DNA from: Parabacteroides sp. ZJ-118
GTDB lineage: Bacteria; Bacteroidota; Bacteroidia; Bacteroidales; Tannerellaceae
DNA length: 44,565 bases
Reading direction: 5' to 3'
Assembly (NCBI RefSeq): GCF_011038785.1
Contig: NZ_JAAKDT010000027.1
Span: 1 to 44,565, forward strand
The translations under genes and the position numbers were made by a program. Shown here in pieces: positions 27,371 to 36,816 of this stretch. The stretch's first letter is position 1; each line of letters opens with the position of its first letter. The notes below the pieces were generated by a model, which had not been told where the DNA came from, ran no database searches, and worked only from the letters and a program-made list of their open reading frames with translations.

Positions 27371-29095
27371 ATGGAAAAAAATGAACGATCGCTTCAGTGG
27401 GTAATAGCGGGAATATTCTTTGTAGTATGCTTTGCTTTTTTTCAATGGATTTACCCAAACCATTTGTTCTTCAAAGAGCAGATGAGGATTTTTTTGTATA
27501 CCATCGATTATTTTATCTCGTTCTGGGATGAGCCGGCTTGGTTGAGCTGTTATGTGGGAAACTTCTTGATACAGTTCTTCCATTTGACGGTGATAGGTCC
27601 GTTGATCGTGACATGCGTGTTATTGCTTCTATGGTACTTCTCTATGCGAGTTCTACGCAAGTTCGGAGGAGGTAATATGGTCTCCATATATGCGTTGTTC
27701 CCGGTAGCGTTAGAGTGGGGATTGATTTGCCGGTTGTCGTATAGTATAGCGTCTACGCTTACGTTGATTTTCGTGTTATGGCTCTTCTTGGAATACATCC
27801 GGATCAAGAGTGAGCGGATATCTGTTTGGGTGGCTTTTATACTTCTTCCCATAATTTATAGCATGGTTGGTAGCCGGCTGTTTATTTTTTCCTTGATGGT
27901 GATATTCTACGAGGGAGCCAAGAACAGGAAACGGTGGTGGTTCTGGTTTTCTCTTTTGTTATCGAGTTATTTATATCCGTTGTTCATGCGTCATTTTTAT
28001 GGATTGAGCGTTGAGGAGGCTTATAAATATTCCCATGAGGATGGCTTGAGCGTATATTTTCCCGCCACGGTGTTGATCTTGGAGATATTCGCTCTGGGGA
28101 TTAACAGTATACGTAGGGTGCGCTTAAACCGGCATAGCTTGCTTATTACCTTCTTGGTCGTATGTGGAGTCTTTTCATTTGTTATAGCGGGTACGAACCT
28201 GAGGCAGGAGAGGCAGCTGGCAGTAGACCAAGCAGTCTATAGGGGGGATTGGGAGCGAGTCTTGGATTTGTCTGCCGGATTTGATTCTCCGGATATCCTG
28301 ATAAGTTATTATAGGAATATCGCCTTCTCCCAGAAGAACGAGTTGCCCCAGAATTTGATGGATTATTATCAACGAGGGTCGGACGCCTTGTTCTTACCGA
28401 TCGATTTGAAATCTTCTATACTTCCCGTGTTTTTCAGTAATGAGGTGTATTATCAATTGGGAGATATGGATATGGCCCGTCATCGTGCGATCGAAGGGAT
28501 CCTGTTCAGCCCTAAACAAAGAAGCGTACGGCAGATCAAGCGGTTGGCGGAGATTGGTATGCGGCGAGGGGATGTAGAGGAGGCTAGAAAATACCTGAAC
28601 CTATTGGGCGCGACGTTGTTTTACCAATCATGGGCAAGGTCGAAGGAGAAATTGCTGAAGGGGGAGGAAACCTTGTCGATGAAGAAACGTTTGCCGAGGA
28701 AGAGTGATTGGGAACGAGAGCACGACATCCTATTGTCCATATCGGATTATCCGGGCGTACTGTCGAATTTGGTGGAGGAGCATCCGGAAAATAAACAGGC
28801 ATTGGATTATTTGTTGTGCCATTATCTACTGGACGAGAATTTGGATGGTTTTAAGAATGCGTTCGATACCTATTACAAAGGAAAATATGAGTCTGTACCC
28901 CGTTTATACGAGGAGGCTTTGGTACAAATCTTATCGAAAAGCCCGGAAGAGGAGATCGCCGGTTATCAGATACCTCAGGATGTGATCGAGGATTACCAAA
29001 ATTACCTTCGCCGTAAATCGAGCAGAAAAGCGAAGGAGGAATTACGAGAGCGTTATTCCTCCACCTATTGGTACTATTCGGACTATATTAAATAA
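27371..29095 (+). CDS. DUF6057 membrane protein
   Basis: A 574-residue protein of a Bacteroidales family of unknown function that I recognise as DUF6057. The ATG at 27371 is preferred to a TTG six bases upstream. The N-terminal half has about eight hydrophobic helices (first VIAGIFFVVCFAFFQWIY), with an arrangement recalling glycosyltransferase-like or acyltransferase-like membrane proteins. The C-terminal half (about 280-574) is soluble and helical, with TPR-like pairs (EIGMRRGDVEEARKYLNLLG). No catalytic motif was found. It stands alone between yidC and convergent kdsB. Confidence 0.75.
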   Translation: MEKNERSLQWVIAGIFFVVCFAFFQWIYPNHLFFKEQMRIFLYTIDYFISFWDEPAWLSCYVGNFLIQFFHLTVIGPLIVTCVLLLLWYFSMRVLRKFGGGNMVSIYALFPVALEWGLICRLSYSIASTLTLIFVLWLFLEYIRIKSERISVWVAFILLPIIYSMVGSRLFIFSLMVIFYEGAKNRKRWWFWFSLLLSSYLYPLFMRHFYGLSVEEAYKYSHEDGLSVYFPATVLILEIFALGINSIRRVRLNRHSLLITFLVVCGVFSFVIAGTNLRQERQLAVDQAVYRGDWERVLDLSAGFDSPDILISYYRNIAFSQKNELPQNLMDYYQRGSDALFLPIDLKSSILPVFFSNEVYYQLGDMDMARHRAIEGILFSPKQRSVRQIKRLAEIGMRRGDVEEARKYLNLLGATLFYQSWARSKEKLLKGEETLSMKKRLPRKSDWEREHDILLSISDYPGVLSNLVEEHPENKQALDYLLCHYLLDENLDGFKNAFDTYYKGKYESVPRLYEEALVQILSKSPEEEIAGYQIPQDVIEDYQNYLRRKSSRKAKEELRERYSSTYWYYSDYIK

Positions 29096-29105
29096 TCGCG
29101 TGTGA

Positions 29106-29858
29106 TCAACGGTTGGCGAGGAGGGCCAAGGCCTTCTTCATGTCCTCCGGTGTATCTATACCGATCGTTTCTTGCTCGGTGATGCCGACCTTGATTTTAT
29201 ATCCGTTTTCCAACCAGCGTAGCTGCTCAAGGCTTTCCGCAAGTTCTAAAGCGGATTGAGGTAATTGGGTGATTTCTTTTAGCACTTGCGCGCGATAGGC
29301 ATATAACCCGATATGTTTGTAAAAGGTATGGCTCGGCAGCCATTCCGTATAGTTCTTACCCCGGATATAAGGAATGACAGATCGACTGAAATACAGGGCC
29401 TCGTTGTTTTTGTTGAGTACGACTTTCGGGGAATTGGGGTTGAATAGGGTACTCTCGAAATCATCGTCCGCATGAAAAGGCTTTACCAATGTCGCTATTT
29501 GCGTGTTCGCGTCGGTGAAGCAGGTTTTGATCGTCTGGATTTGCTCGGGATGGATAAAGGGCTCGTCGCCTTGGATATTGACAATCACGTCATACCCTTC
29601 GCCTATTTTCCGATAAGCCTCGTAGCAACGATCCGTACCGCTGCGATGTTGATCGGAGGTCATGACGACTTGGCCGCCGAAGACTTTAACCGCATTCTCT
29701 ATACGGATATCGTCGGTAGCTACGCAAACGGAGTCTAAAACATCCTTTACTCGCTCATATACGCGTTGTATCATGGGCTTTCCGTTCATATCCGCTAATG
29801 GCTTTCCCGGGAAGCGGGTAGAGGCGTATCTCGCCGGAATAATTCCTATAAACTTCAT
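29106..29858 (-). CDS. kdsB: 3-deoxy-manno-octulosonate cytidylyltransferase
   Basis: It activates KDO as CMP-KDO for lipopolysaccharide core synthesis. The protein has 250 residues from the second of two adjacent ATG codons ([21 protein letters not shown]), a classic KdsB start with the nucleotide-binding loop. Further family text: [21 protein letters not shown] and [10 protein letters not shown], where the Asp binds Mg2+. It starts about 18 bp after the stop of the antiporter gene, so both may be co-transcribed. Confidence 0.94.
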   Translation of the reverse strand: MKFIGIIPARYASTRFPGKPLADMNGKPMIQRVYERVKDVLDSVCVATDDIRIENAVKVFGGQVVMTSDQHRSGTDRCYEAYRKIGEGYDVIVNIQGDEPFIHPEQIQTIKTCFTDANTQIATLVKPFHADDDFESTLFNPNSPKVVLNKNNEALYFSRSVIPYIRGKNYTEWLPSHTFYKHIGLYAYRAQVLKEITQLPQSALELAESLEQLRWLENGYKIKVGITEQETIGIDTPEDMKKALALLANR

Positions 29859-29875
29859 CATTCTCTATCGTTTTG

Positions 29876-32146
29876 TTAACTAGTTACCACTTTTCCATCA
29901 CTTAACTGGATCAACTTATCCCGTTCGCCCACGATCCATACAATATCACCTTCCTCGAAAACCGTACCGGGAGGTGGATTCTTGATCGAGCTGCTCCCGC
30001 GTTCGATACCGATAACCAGACAAGCGGATTTATCACGGATACCGGACTCTATGATGGAACGGCCGATCAATCGGGAACCTTCCGAGATAATGATCTGCTC
30101 CATGTTCATCTCTTCCTCTCTCGTGTTCGATTGCTCGGCGTATGATTTCTTGTAGCGCTCCTCCAGATATTTCCTAAAGTGCTCCAGATCATCATCCGCA
30201 CCGACTACTACCAATTTATCGAACGGATAGAGCCGCTCGTCTCCTCCCGGTATATTGATTCGCTTCTCTCCCCGGATAATCGTTACGATATTTACGTTGC
30301 ACTTTTGCCTGAAGTTTAACTCTTTCAGGCTTTTTCCCATACTGGGGGAGTTCTGCTTCACCTCGAAATCCGCTAGATGGAGATCTCGTTCCAATAAGTG
30401 GTTCGCGAAACGCTGGTTGATCGGGGCTTTTCGCTCTTGTTCCACTTCCCGCGCTACAAGGTTGCTGAAAAAATGCCGTTCCATCAAGATCGACTGCCTC
30501 TTTAGCCGTTTGGAGAATATCATTAATACGATGACAGCGGAAGCGACCGCCAGTATAATACCTAACGCGGTATCCAATAACCGTGCGGCAGGAAGCATGA
30601 CGAGACCGATACAGAGCAAGATCCTGAGGACTACGAGCGAGACGAGGGGACCCCGGTTATACTTATTGTCGTTCCATAATTGCTGGAACTCCGCGGAATG
30701 ATTCTTTTTCATCATGATCGCCCGCAACATCGGGGAGATCAGAGCTAGGATTAAGATCAGGGAGATTAGATTTCCTCGGATGCCGGGCAAATGTTCGCAG
30801 ATGAACGGAGTCACGATTTGTAGCCATAAAAAGATAAGTGCCAGGCAGACGACGGTATAAGTACCGACGATGCGGATCAAGGCTTTTAGTAACTTATTCC
30901 ACGCACTTTTCTGGCGGATCGTATTGGAACCGGATGAATACCGTTCCAAGAACTGTTTCCAATTCTCCGGTATGATCCCTTCTGCCCATTTGCAGGCCGG
31001 TTCCGCTAGCCGGATCATATAAGGTGTGAAGAATGTAGTGATCACGGATACGGCGACAACGATTGGATACAGATATTGATCCGTCACGCTTAATGACAAT
31101 CCCAGGCCTGCGATGATGAAGGCGAATTCTCCGATCTGCGCTAACGAGAAACCGGACTGGATGGCTATTTTTATCGGTTGCCCCGACAGTAATACCCCGA
31201 AGCTGGCGAAACAAATCTGTCCGGCCATGACTACGAGCGTGATAATGAAAATCGGGATTTTATACGCCCAGAGCATCTGAGGATCGATTAACATACCCAC
31301 AGAGACGAAGAAAATCGCTCCAAATAAGTCTTTTACGGGCTTTACCAAATGCTCGATCCGTTCAGCGTCAATAGTCTCTGCCAAAATCGAGCCCATGACA
31401 AAAGCTCCGAGAGCCGATGAGAACCCGGCTTTTGTGGCGATCATAACCATACCAAGGCATAGCCCGATGCTCACGATCAACAGGGTCTCCTCATTCAGGA
31501 AGCTTTTTGCCTTTTTCAGAAAAGAGGGGATCAAGTAGATCCCGACGACGAAACAAAATAGAAGGAAAATGCCTAATTGGATCACGCTATCCAGCATCTC
31601 CATGCCTTTCACGTGTTTACTTACCGCTACGGTAGAAAGCAGCACCATCAATAATACGGCGAACAGATCCTCTACCACCAAGATACCGAATACGACACCG
31701 GTGAATCGCTGGTTACGCAATCCCATGTCGTCGAATGCCTTGAAGATGATCGTCGTGGAAGACATCGATAACATACCTCCGAGGAAAAGGCTGTTCATAG
31801 GCCCCCATCCCAGTGATAACCCCGTGATGTATCCCGCTGTCATCATACCTATAACAACGGTTATGGCTCCAATGACAGCGGTTCCTCCCACCTTCATCAG
31901 CTTCTTGAAACTGAAATCGAGTCCTAAAGCGAATAATAGGAAGATAACGCCTATATCTGCCCAGATGCGGATACTTTCCACGTCTGTAACTGTCGGTATT
32001 TGCTCGATGGAAGGCCCTGCGAGTATTCCGGCTACGATATACCCCAATACGACCGGTTGTCTTAACTTTTTGAATAACAGGGTAACCAACCCGGCGGATA
32101 TGAGTATGACCGCAAGATCTGATATTAGCGCAGGTATCTGAGACAT
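29876..32146 (-). CDS. CPA2-type cation:proton antiporter with RCK-C domains
   Basis: A 756-residue monovalent cation/proton antiporter of the KefB/KefC-like CPA2 family. The N-terminal about 390 residues form the exchanger with many helices (VVLGYIVAGILAGP, FLLFALGLDFSFKKL, FSSALGAFVMGSILAETIDAE). Another set of helices lies between about 425 and 560. Two RCK_C (TrkA-C) domains follow, at about 595-670 and 680-756 (PPGTVFEEGDIVWIVGERDKL). There is no TrkA-N NAD-binding domain, so the KefB/C-type redox gating is absent. K+ or Na+ specificity is not readable. Confidence 0.86.
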   Translation of the reverse strand: MSQIPALISDLAVILISAGLVTLLFKKLRQPVVLGYIVAGILAGPSIEQIPTVTDVESIRIWADIGVIFLLFALGLDFSFKKLMKVGGTAVIGAITVVIGMMTAGYITGLSLGWGPMNSLFLGGMLSMSSTTIIFKAFDDMGLRNQRFTGVVFGILVVEDLFAVLLMVLLSTVAVSKHVKGMEMLDSVIQLGIFLLFCFVVGIYLIPSFLKKAKSFLNEETLLIVSIGLCLGMVMIATKAGFSSALGAFVMGSILAETIDAERIEHLVKPVKDLFGAIFFVSVGMLIDPQMLWAYKIPIFIITLVVMAGQICFASFGVLLSGQPIKIAIQSGFSLAQIGEFAFIIAGLGLSLSVTDQYLYPIVVAVSVITTFFTPYMIRLAEPACKWAEGIIPENWKQFLERYSSGSNTIRQKSAWNKLLKALIRIVGTYTVVCLALIFLWLQIVTPFICEHLPGIRGNLISLILILALISPMLRAIMMKKNHSAEFQQLWNDNKYNRGPLVSLVVLRILLCIGLVMLPAARLLDTALGIILAVASAVIVLMIFSKRLKRQSILMERHFFSNLVAREVEQERKAPINQRFANHLLERDLHLADFEVKQNSPSMGKSLKELNFRQKCNVNIVTIIRGEKRINIPGGDERLYPFDKLVVVGADDDLEHFRKYLEERYKKSYAEQSNTREEEMNMEQIIISEGSRLIGRSIIESGIRDKSACLVIGIERGSSSIKNPPPGTVFEEGDIVWIVGERDKLIQLSDGKVVTS

Positions 32147-32163
32147 CGTATATTGTTTTTTCG

Positions 32164-32195
32164 GTTGCCAAAGTTAGGTATTTATTTTAATTTTG
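32164..32195 (+). promoter_or_regulatory. Promoter for AlbA_2 gene
   Basis: TTG at 32164-32166 and TAATTTTG at 32188-32195 are separated by 21 bp, a good Bacteroidetes promoter, 22 bp before the ATG at 32217. Confidence 0.6.
32169..32176 (-). promoter_or_regulatory. -7 box for antiporter-kdsB
   Basis: The minus strand reads TAACTTTG, 23 bp upstream of the antiporter start. It lies within the spacer of the opposing promoter at 32164-32195, so the two start sites are mutually exclusive in space. Confidence 0.5.
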
Positions 32196-32216
32196 CGTCC
32201 CTAAACAGAGGCCAAA

Positions 32217-32852
32217 ATGAAGAAGAAACATCCGATTGAAGCGCTTATAGAGCAAGGGGAGCATCAACAACTTGATTTCAAGTTTGAGGTGAGCGACAGC
32301 AAGAAGATCGCCCGGACGTTGAGTGCGTTTGCGAATACAGATGGCGGGCGTCTGCTGATTGGAGTGAAGGATAACGGCGCTATTTCCGGTGTGAGAAGTG
32401 AGGAAGAGTATTATATGATCGAGGCTGCCTCTAAAATATATACGCATCCCGAGGTGCCGTTTACGGCTAAGCGCTGGGATGTCAACGGGAAGACCGTATT
32501 GGAAGTCTATATCGCCCCAAGCGATGAGAAACCGCATACGGCACCTGATAAAGACGGTAAATACAAGGCCTATATCCGGGTCGCGGACGAGAATATATTG
32601 GCGAACGAAGTCCTCATGCAAGCATGGAAGAAGCAGAAAATCAAAGAGGGGACATTACTGAAAATAAGCAAGCCCGTCGAGATCCTGTTTTCTTGGCTCG
32701 ACGAGCATCCGTATATCCGCGTAAAGCAGTTTTGCCGTATCGCTCGTATCAATTATTACTCGGCTCGTAACATCCTAAGCGATTTGATGGCTATGGGAGC
32801 GATGGAATATGTCGTGATCGATAAATGCATCGCCTATAAACGAATCGCGTAG
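32217..32852 (+). CDS. AlbA_2 (Schlafen-like) domain protein with C-terminal winged helix
   Basis: A 211-residue putative nucleic-acid-binding regulator. The AlbA_2 domain (about 10-130) shows the family pattern QLDFKFEVSD...SAFANTDGGRLLIGVKDNG, sometimes labelled ATP-binding. The last 65 residues form a winged helix (ILFSWLDEHPYIRVKQFC, NYYSARNILSDLMAMGAM). No signal or membrane segment. Schlafen-like AlbA_2 proteins may be transcription regulators or RNA enzymes; which applies here is not visible. It converges with nfeD. Confidence 0.78.
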   Translation: MKKKHPIEALIEQGEHQQLDFKFEVSDSKKIARTLSAFANTDGGRLLIGVKDNGAISGVRSEEEYYMIEAASKIYTHPEVPFTAKRWDVNGKTVLEVYIAPSDEKPHTAPDKDGKYKAYIRVADENILANEVLMQAWKKQKIKEGTLLKISKPVEILFSWLDEHPYIRVKQFCRIARINYYSARNILSDLMAMGAMEYVVIDKCIAYKRIA

Positions 32853-32858
32853 ATTCGT

Positions 32859-34238
32859 TTATGGGTTGATTACATAGACTTGCGCGTTCTCGGACCTGAC
32901 GACTTTAACAGAAGTCCCTTTCTCGATGAAACCGGACTCCGATATGCCGTCGTACAACTTTCCCTCGATAGATACCTTACCCGAAGGACGTAAAACGGTG
33001 GCGGCCTTGCCCTCTTTTCCGATCAGTTGTGTCAAATTGGGGCTGGATACCGCTTTTCCCAAATCAGTGTTTAATGCCATTTTCTGTAGCGGCCCTTTCT
33101 GTCCTATTTTGTTGGATAGCCATATCACGAGCGTGAATCCGATCCCCAGCCCTATTAGAACCGTCAAAGCGGCTCTGCCCGTATCCATTCCAGATACGTT
33201 TTGAAAATCAAAAACAATATTGTTCAGTAAGCTTATCGTAAGTCCGCCGACCACGAGGATAATTCCACTTATTCCCGCCATGCCGAAGCCCGGGATCACG
33301 AATACTTCCAACAGTATCAACAGAACACCGAGAATGAATAGCAGGATCTCCCAGTTCTCAGCCAATCCGTCCATATAGAGCGGTGCGAAGTAAAGGATAG
33401 CCGCTATTACCGCGGCGGCGGATGGAAAACCAAGCCCCGGAGTTTGCATCTCGAAGTAAATGCCACCGATGATAATAATGATTAGTAAACCCTGTATTAC
33501 GGGACTCATGAAGAACCCTTTTACATTATCGAACCATGAGGGTTCATAACGTTTAATCTCATAGTCCTTATATCCGATATATTCCGTGATTACTTGTTCA
33601 GGACTTTCGGCTATACCATCGCAATAACCCCATTTGATCGCTTCTTGAGAGGTAAGTGTCAATACCTTACCGCTATCCACAAGGTTGGGGACGATCACTC
33701 TGTCGTCGACCATCGCTTCGGCGATTAAAGGATCTCTTTTCCATGTATAGATCGTGTCGCCGTTTTGTATAAGCGTATCTTTACCTTGCGCCTCAGCCGT
33801 CGAACGGATCAGGGAACGCATATAAGATTGATATTTATCAGGTAGAGCCGTACCCGTTTGGTTGACAACCGTTGCCGCTCCTATATTCGCCCCTTTCCGC
33901 ATATAGATCTTCTTGCATGCTATGGAAATTAAAGCACCTGCTGAAGCTGCGTTATTATCGATAAATACATATACCGGTATAGGACTATATAAAATAGCCG
34001 TTCGCATAGAATCGGCAGATTCTAATAATCCGCCGTATGTGTTCATATGCAATAAAATGGCACCGGCGTTCAATCGCTTGGCCTCTGATAATCCGTTATG
34101 GAGGTAAATCCAGGTGGTGTTGTCGATCTCTTTTTTTATATCAATCGTATATATTAAGGACTTCTCTTTAGCCTCTGATTGAAGAGAGATCGCAAGAATG
34201 AGTACGATAGCTGTTAATATTGTTGATAAACGTTTCAT
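32859..34238 (-). CDS. NfeD-family membrane-bound serine protease (ClpP class)
   Basis: A 459-residue NfeD long form. Signal peptide (LSTILTAIVLILAISLQSEA) at 1-23. A ClpP/SppA-like protease domain covers about 28-235, with Ser99 in NNAASAGALISIA as nucleophile and Lys135 in the DKYQSYMR helix as a plausible general base, by analogy with the Ser-Lys dyad of archaeal PH1510. Then come four or five helices (about 240-385) and the C-terminal NfeD OB-like domain (about 395-459: LIGKEGKAATVLRPSGKVSIEGKLYD). It is thought to cleave stomatin-type membrane partners, but no stomatin gene is adjacent here. Confidence 0.9.
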   Translation of the reverse strand: MKRLSTILTAIVLILAISLQSEAKEKSLIYTIDIKKEIDNTTWIYLHNGLSEAKRLNAGAILLHMNTYGGLLESADSMRTAILYSPIPVYVFIDNNAASAGALISIACKKIYMRKGANIGAATVVNQTGTALPDKYQSYMRSLIRSTAEAQGKDTLIQNGDTIYTWKRDPLIAEAMVDDRVIVPNLVDSGKVLTLTSQEAIKWGYCDGIAESPEQVITEYIGYKDYEIKRYEPSWFDNVKGFFMSPVIQGLLIIIIIGGIYFEMQTPGLGFPSAAAVIAAILYFAPLYMDGLAENWEILLFILGVLLILLEVFVIPGFGMAGISGIILVVGGLTISLLNNIVFDFQNVSGMDTGRAALTVLIGLGIGFTLVIWLSNKIGQKGPLQKMALNTDLGKAVSSPNLTQLIGKEGKAATVLRPSGKVSIEGKLYDGISESGFIEKGTSVKVVRSENAQVYVINP

Positions 34239-34429
34239 GTTGTTTGTATTATATTTGTTTTTAATAATTAGTTGAAAAATGTGATCAGCTTGTTGTAAAT
34301 ATTAATTTTTATAACTTGCACAACTTGTAAATAATACTCATTTTCAGTAAGATTTACAATAAAAGTATTAAGTTACGATTTTTAATATTAATATTTATCA
34401 AAGAACTGTATATCTCCATTTTTAATTCA

Positions 34430-34437
34430 TATATTTG
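34430..34437 (+). promoter_or_regulatory. -7 box for the sigma factor gene, with leader hairpins
   Basis: TATATTTG matches TAnnTTTG, 67 bp before the ATG. The leader then holds two small hairpins: CCTTCAA/TTGAAGG (34444-34460) and TAATAC/GTATTA (34462-34479). The rest of 34239-34503 is very AT-rich and shows no gene. Confidence 0.45.
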
Positions 34438-34503
34438 TTGCATCCTTCAATGTTTGAAGGGTAATACTCATACGGTATTAAACTTTATTTAACTGGCAAA
34501 GAT

Positions 34504-35013
34504 ATGAATGCGTTGCAATTTCAGAAAAAATTATTGAGCATGCAAGAAAACATGATGAATTTTGCGCTTATGCTCACAGCGAACAGGGATGATGCCCAAG
34601 ATCTGATGCAGGACACAACGCTGAAGGTTTTGGACAATCAAGAAAAATTTGTAGACAATATCAATTTTAAGGGCTGGGTCTTGACGGTAATGCGTAACAT
34701 TTTCATTAACAATTATCACAAGATCGTTCGTACGCAAACTATCATAGACCAGGGTGTCGACTTGTACAACTTGGATGTCATGAACGATTCCGGTTTTGAT
34801 TCCCCGGACGGCGCTTATCAAATTCAAGAGATCACGAAAGCAATCGACGGCTTGAGCAATGAGTTGAAGGTCCCATTCTCAATGTTTCTGAGCGGCTATA
34901 AGTACAATGAGATCGCTGATAAACTGGATGTCCCTCTGGGAACGGTTAAGAGCCGTATCTTTTTCGCTCGGCAAGAATTACAAAAAGTTTTAAAAGATTT
35001 TCGTCAAGGATAA
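34504..35013 (+). CDS. ECF-type sigma-70 family RNA polymerase sigma factor
   Basis: A 169-residue sigma factor with regions 2 and 4 only. Region 2 covers about 10-80 (NFALMLTANRDDAQDLMQDTTLKVL, then FKGWVLTVMRNIFINNYHK for -10 binding). Region 4 is at about 115-165 (VPFSMFLSGYKYNEIADKLDVPLGTVKSRIFFARQEL), a clear HTH. No anti-sigma gene is beside it: a terminator follows at once and the next gene faces it. The regulon cannot be read from the window. Homologues of this stand-alone type are common in Bacteroidales. Confidence 0.9.
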   Translation: MNALQFQKKLLSMQENMMNFALMLTANRDDAQDLMQDTTLKVLDNQEKFVDNINFKGWVLTVMRNIFINNYHKIVRTQTIIDQGVDLYNLDVMNDSGFDSPDGAYQIQEITKAIDGLSNELKVPFSMFLSGYKYNEIADKLDVPLGTVKSRIFFARQELQKVLKDFRQG

Positions 35014-35034
35014 AATTTACTTTACATAAAAGAA

Positions 35035-35066
35035 GCCGTCTTTCACAAAAGACGGCCTCTTTTTTT
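35035..35066. terminator. Bidirectional terminator between sigma factor and acyl-CoA ligase genes
   Basis: GCCGTCTTT (35035-35043) pairs with AAAGACGGC (35048-35056) over a 4-nt loop. The plus strand continues CTCTTTTTTT and the minus strand TTCTTTTA, so it can serve both convergent genes. Confidence 0.85.
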
Positions 35067-36729
35067 ATTCAGCCGGTTGGTATAAATATCTCTTGATGCT
35101 TCTTTTCGGTGTTTTCTCGAATTCTTCTTGATACAGCTTGAAACAAGTGATTTTACTGTAATTCGGCATCTCCTCGTTTACTTGGTCAATGTTGGCTTGC
35201 ATTAGCTTCTCGATTTCGGAATGTTGCATGCCGGCCTTGTCCACTTGCTCCCAATCGGGGTAGATGAGGGCGACCAGTTTACCGCCTTGAGAGATGATGA
35301 GCGATTCGGCCACATATAGCATATTATTCAAGCGATCCTCGATCTCTTCCGGATAGATATTTTGTCCGTTAGGACCTAGGATCATGGTTTTGCTACGGCC
35401 GCGGATGTATAAAAATCCATCTGTATCGAGGGTCCCCAGATCGCCGGTACGCATCCATCCGTCAGGCATCATGACGGCTTTCGTGGCCTCCGGATTCTTG
35501 TAATAACCGAGCATCACGTTCATACCCTTCACCCATATTTCTCCCACCCTGTTTTCCGGGTCCTCAGAATCGATGCGGACCTCCATACGGTCGACGATAC
35601 GTCCTACGGATCCGGGTTTAAACGCATCCCATTGCGCATAGGAGATTAGTGGCCCACATTCGGTCATTCCGTAGCCTACGGTATAGCGGAAATGGATGGA
35701 ATGAAGAAACGTCTCCACCTCTTTATTGATGGCAGCTCCTCCGACAACGATCTCCCCGAAGTTCCCGCCGAAAGACGCCGTCAACTTAGCGGAAATGGTA
35801 TCCAGTACTTTCTGATCTATATAGGGAACTTTCAAGAGCAATTTAATCAAAGGCTTCTCCAGTTCGGGGAATACCTTGTTCTTGATGATTTTCTCGATAA
35901 TCAGAGGAACGGCCAGGATCAGCGCCGGCTTGATCGTCGTGAAAGCTTCCGCTATGATTTTCGGGCTGGGGGTACGCGTGAGGAAGTGTACATGACAGCC
36001 CTTATTCACGGAATTCAACACCTCGAAAGCCAATCCGTACATATGGGCCATCGGAAGCATACATACGATATTATCGCCCGGATGGATGAACGGCAAATTA
36101 TCGTAAGCGAATTGGGTGTTACTCCATAAGCTCCGGTAGGGGATCATAACCCCTTTCGAGAAACTGGTGGTTCCGGAAGTGTAATTAAGTACCGCTAATT
36201 CTTCCGGCTTTTCCACGTGATACCGAACGTCGTTCGATGTGAATGAACGAGGGTACTTTTTACCGAAATATTCATTGATCCGCTCTCTTACTACCCCGAC
36301 TTCTTTGCTTCTGCTGTGAATGATCGAGAAATTATCCAGCATCATGAACAGTTTCACGTCGGGCATCATGCGTTCATTCATATTCTCCCAATTGCTGGAA
36401 GCGGCAAGGACTGCCTTTGCCTCGGAATGATTTACGATATGATGTATATTGTCCGGTTTGAATTCATGCAAGATAGGCACGGCCACGGCTCCATAAGCCA
36501 AGATCCCGAAGAAACAGATCGCCCAGTTGGAGGAGTTCCGTCCAACTAAAGCCACCTTATCCCCCTTTTTGATACCGGCATGCTCTAGGATAATATGAAA
36601 TTTCTCGATCCGACGAGCTACATCTTTGTAATGGAAGGTATGTCCATTATAATCGGAGAACGCCGGGAGATCCCAATGTTCCTTGATGCTATTCTCTATG
36701 AGTCCTAAAAAACGATTCTCCATACTCAT
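35065..36729 (-). CDS. AMP-binding acyl-CoA synthetase-like protein
   Basis: A 554-residue ANL-superfamily adenylating enzyme, probably a long-chain fatty acid:CoA ligase. Core motifs are visible: the phosphate loop NYTSGTTSFSKGVM (about 193-206), GYGMTECGP (about 340), GWMRTGDLGTLDTDGFLYIRGR (about 425-446), and the C-terminal catalytic-lysine region TPKRSIKRYLYQ. The length is shorter than FadD-type enzymes with extra insertions. No membrane segments. The acyl substrate is not predictable from the sequence. Monocistronic, with a -7 box at 36776. Confidence 0.88.
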   Translation of the reverse strand: MSMENRFLGLIENSIKEHWDLPAFSDYNGHTFHYKDVARRIEKFHIILEHAGIKKGDKVALVGRNSSNWAICFFGILAYGAVAVPILHEFKPDNIHHIVNHSEAKAVLAASSNWENMNERMMPDVKLFMMLDNFSIIHSRSKEVGVVRERINEYFGKKYPRSFTSNDVRYHVEKPEELAVLNYTSGTTSFSKGVMIPYRSLWSNTQFAYDNLPFIHPGDNIVCMLPMAHMYGLAFEVLNSVNKGCHVHFLTRTPSPKIIAEAFTTIKPALILAVPLIIEKIIKNKVFPELEKPLIKLLLKVPYIDQKVLDTISAKLTASFGGNFGEIVVGGAAINKEVETFLHSIHFRYTVGYGMTECGPLISYAQWDAFKPGSVGRIVDRMEVRIDSEDPENRVGEIWVKGMNVMLGYYKNPEATKAVMMPDGWMRTGDLGTLDTDGFLYIRGRSKTMILGPNGQNIYPEEIEDRLNNMLYVAESLIISQGGKLVALIYPDWEQVDKAGMQHSEIEKLMQANIDQVNEEMPNYSKITCFKLYQEEFEKTPKRSIKRYLYQPAE

Positions 36730-36775
36730 TTATTTATCAAATAACCATATAACGGGGTGGAAAGTTGTCAAAAGC

Positions 36776-36783
36776 CAAAGATA
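36776..36783 (-). promoter_or_regulatory. -7 box for the acyl-CoA ligase gene
   Basis: The minus strand reads TATCTTTG, 47 bp upstream of the start. It lies only about 33 bp from the integrase ATG on the other strand. Confidence 0.45.
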
Positions 36784-36816
36784 GTGCTTTTTTTGATGTA
36801 CTTACGACAAAAGATT

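Noticed and set aside
28704-28985. Frame of 93 codons overlapping the DUF6057 gene.
   Set aside because: It is out of frame within a longer gene and has no recognisable features.
36757-36816. Upstream GTG extension of the integrase.
   Set aside because: It would overlap the opposing acyl-CoA ligase promoter, and the extra 20 residues do not look like an integrase N-terminus.
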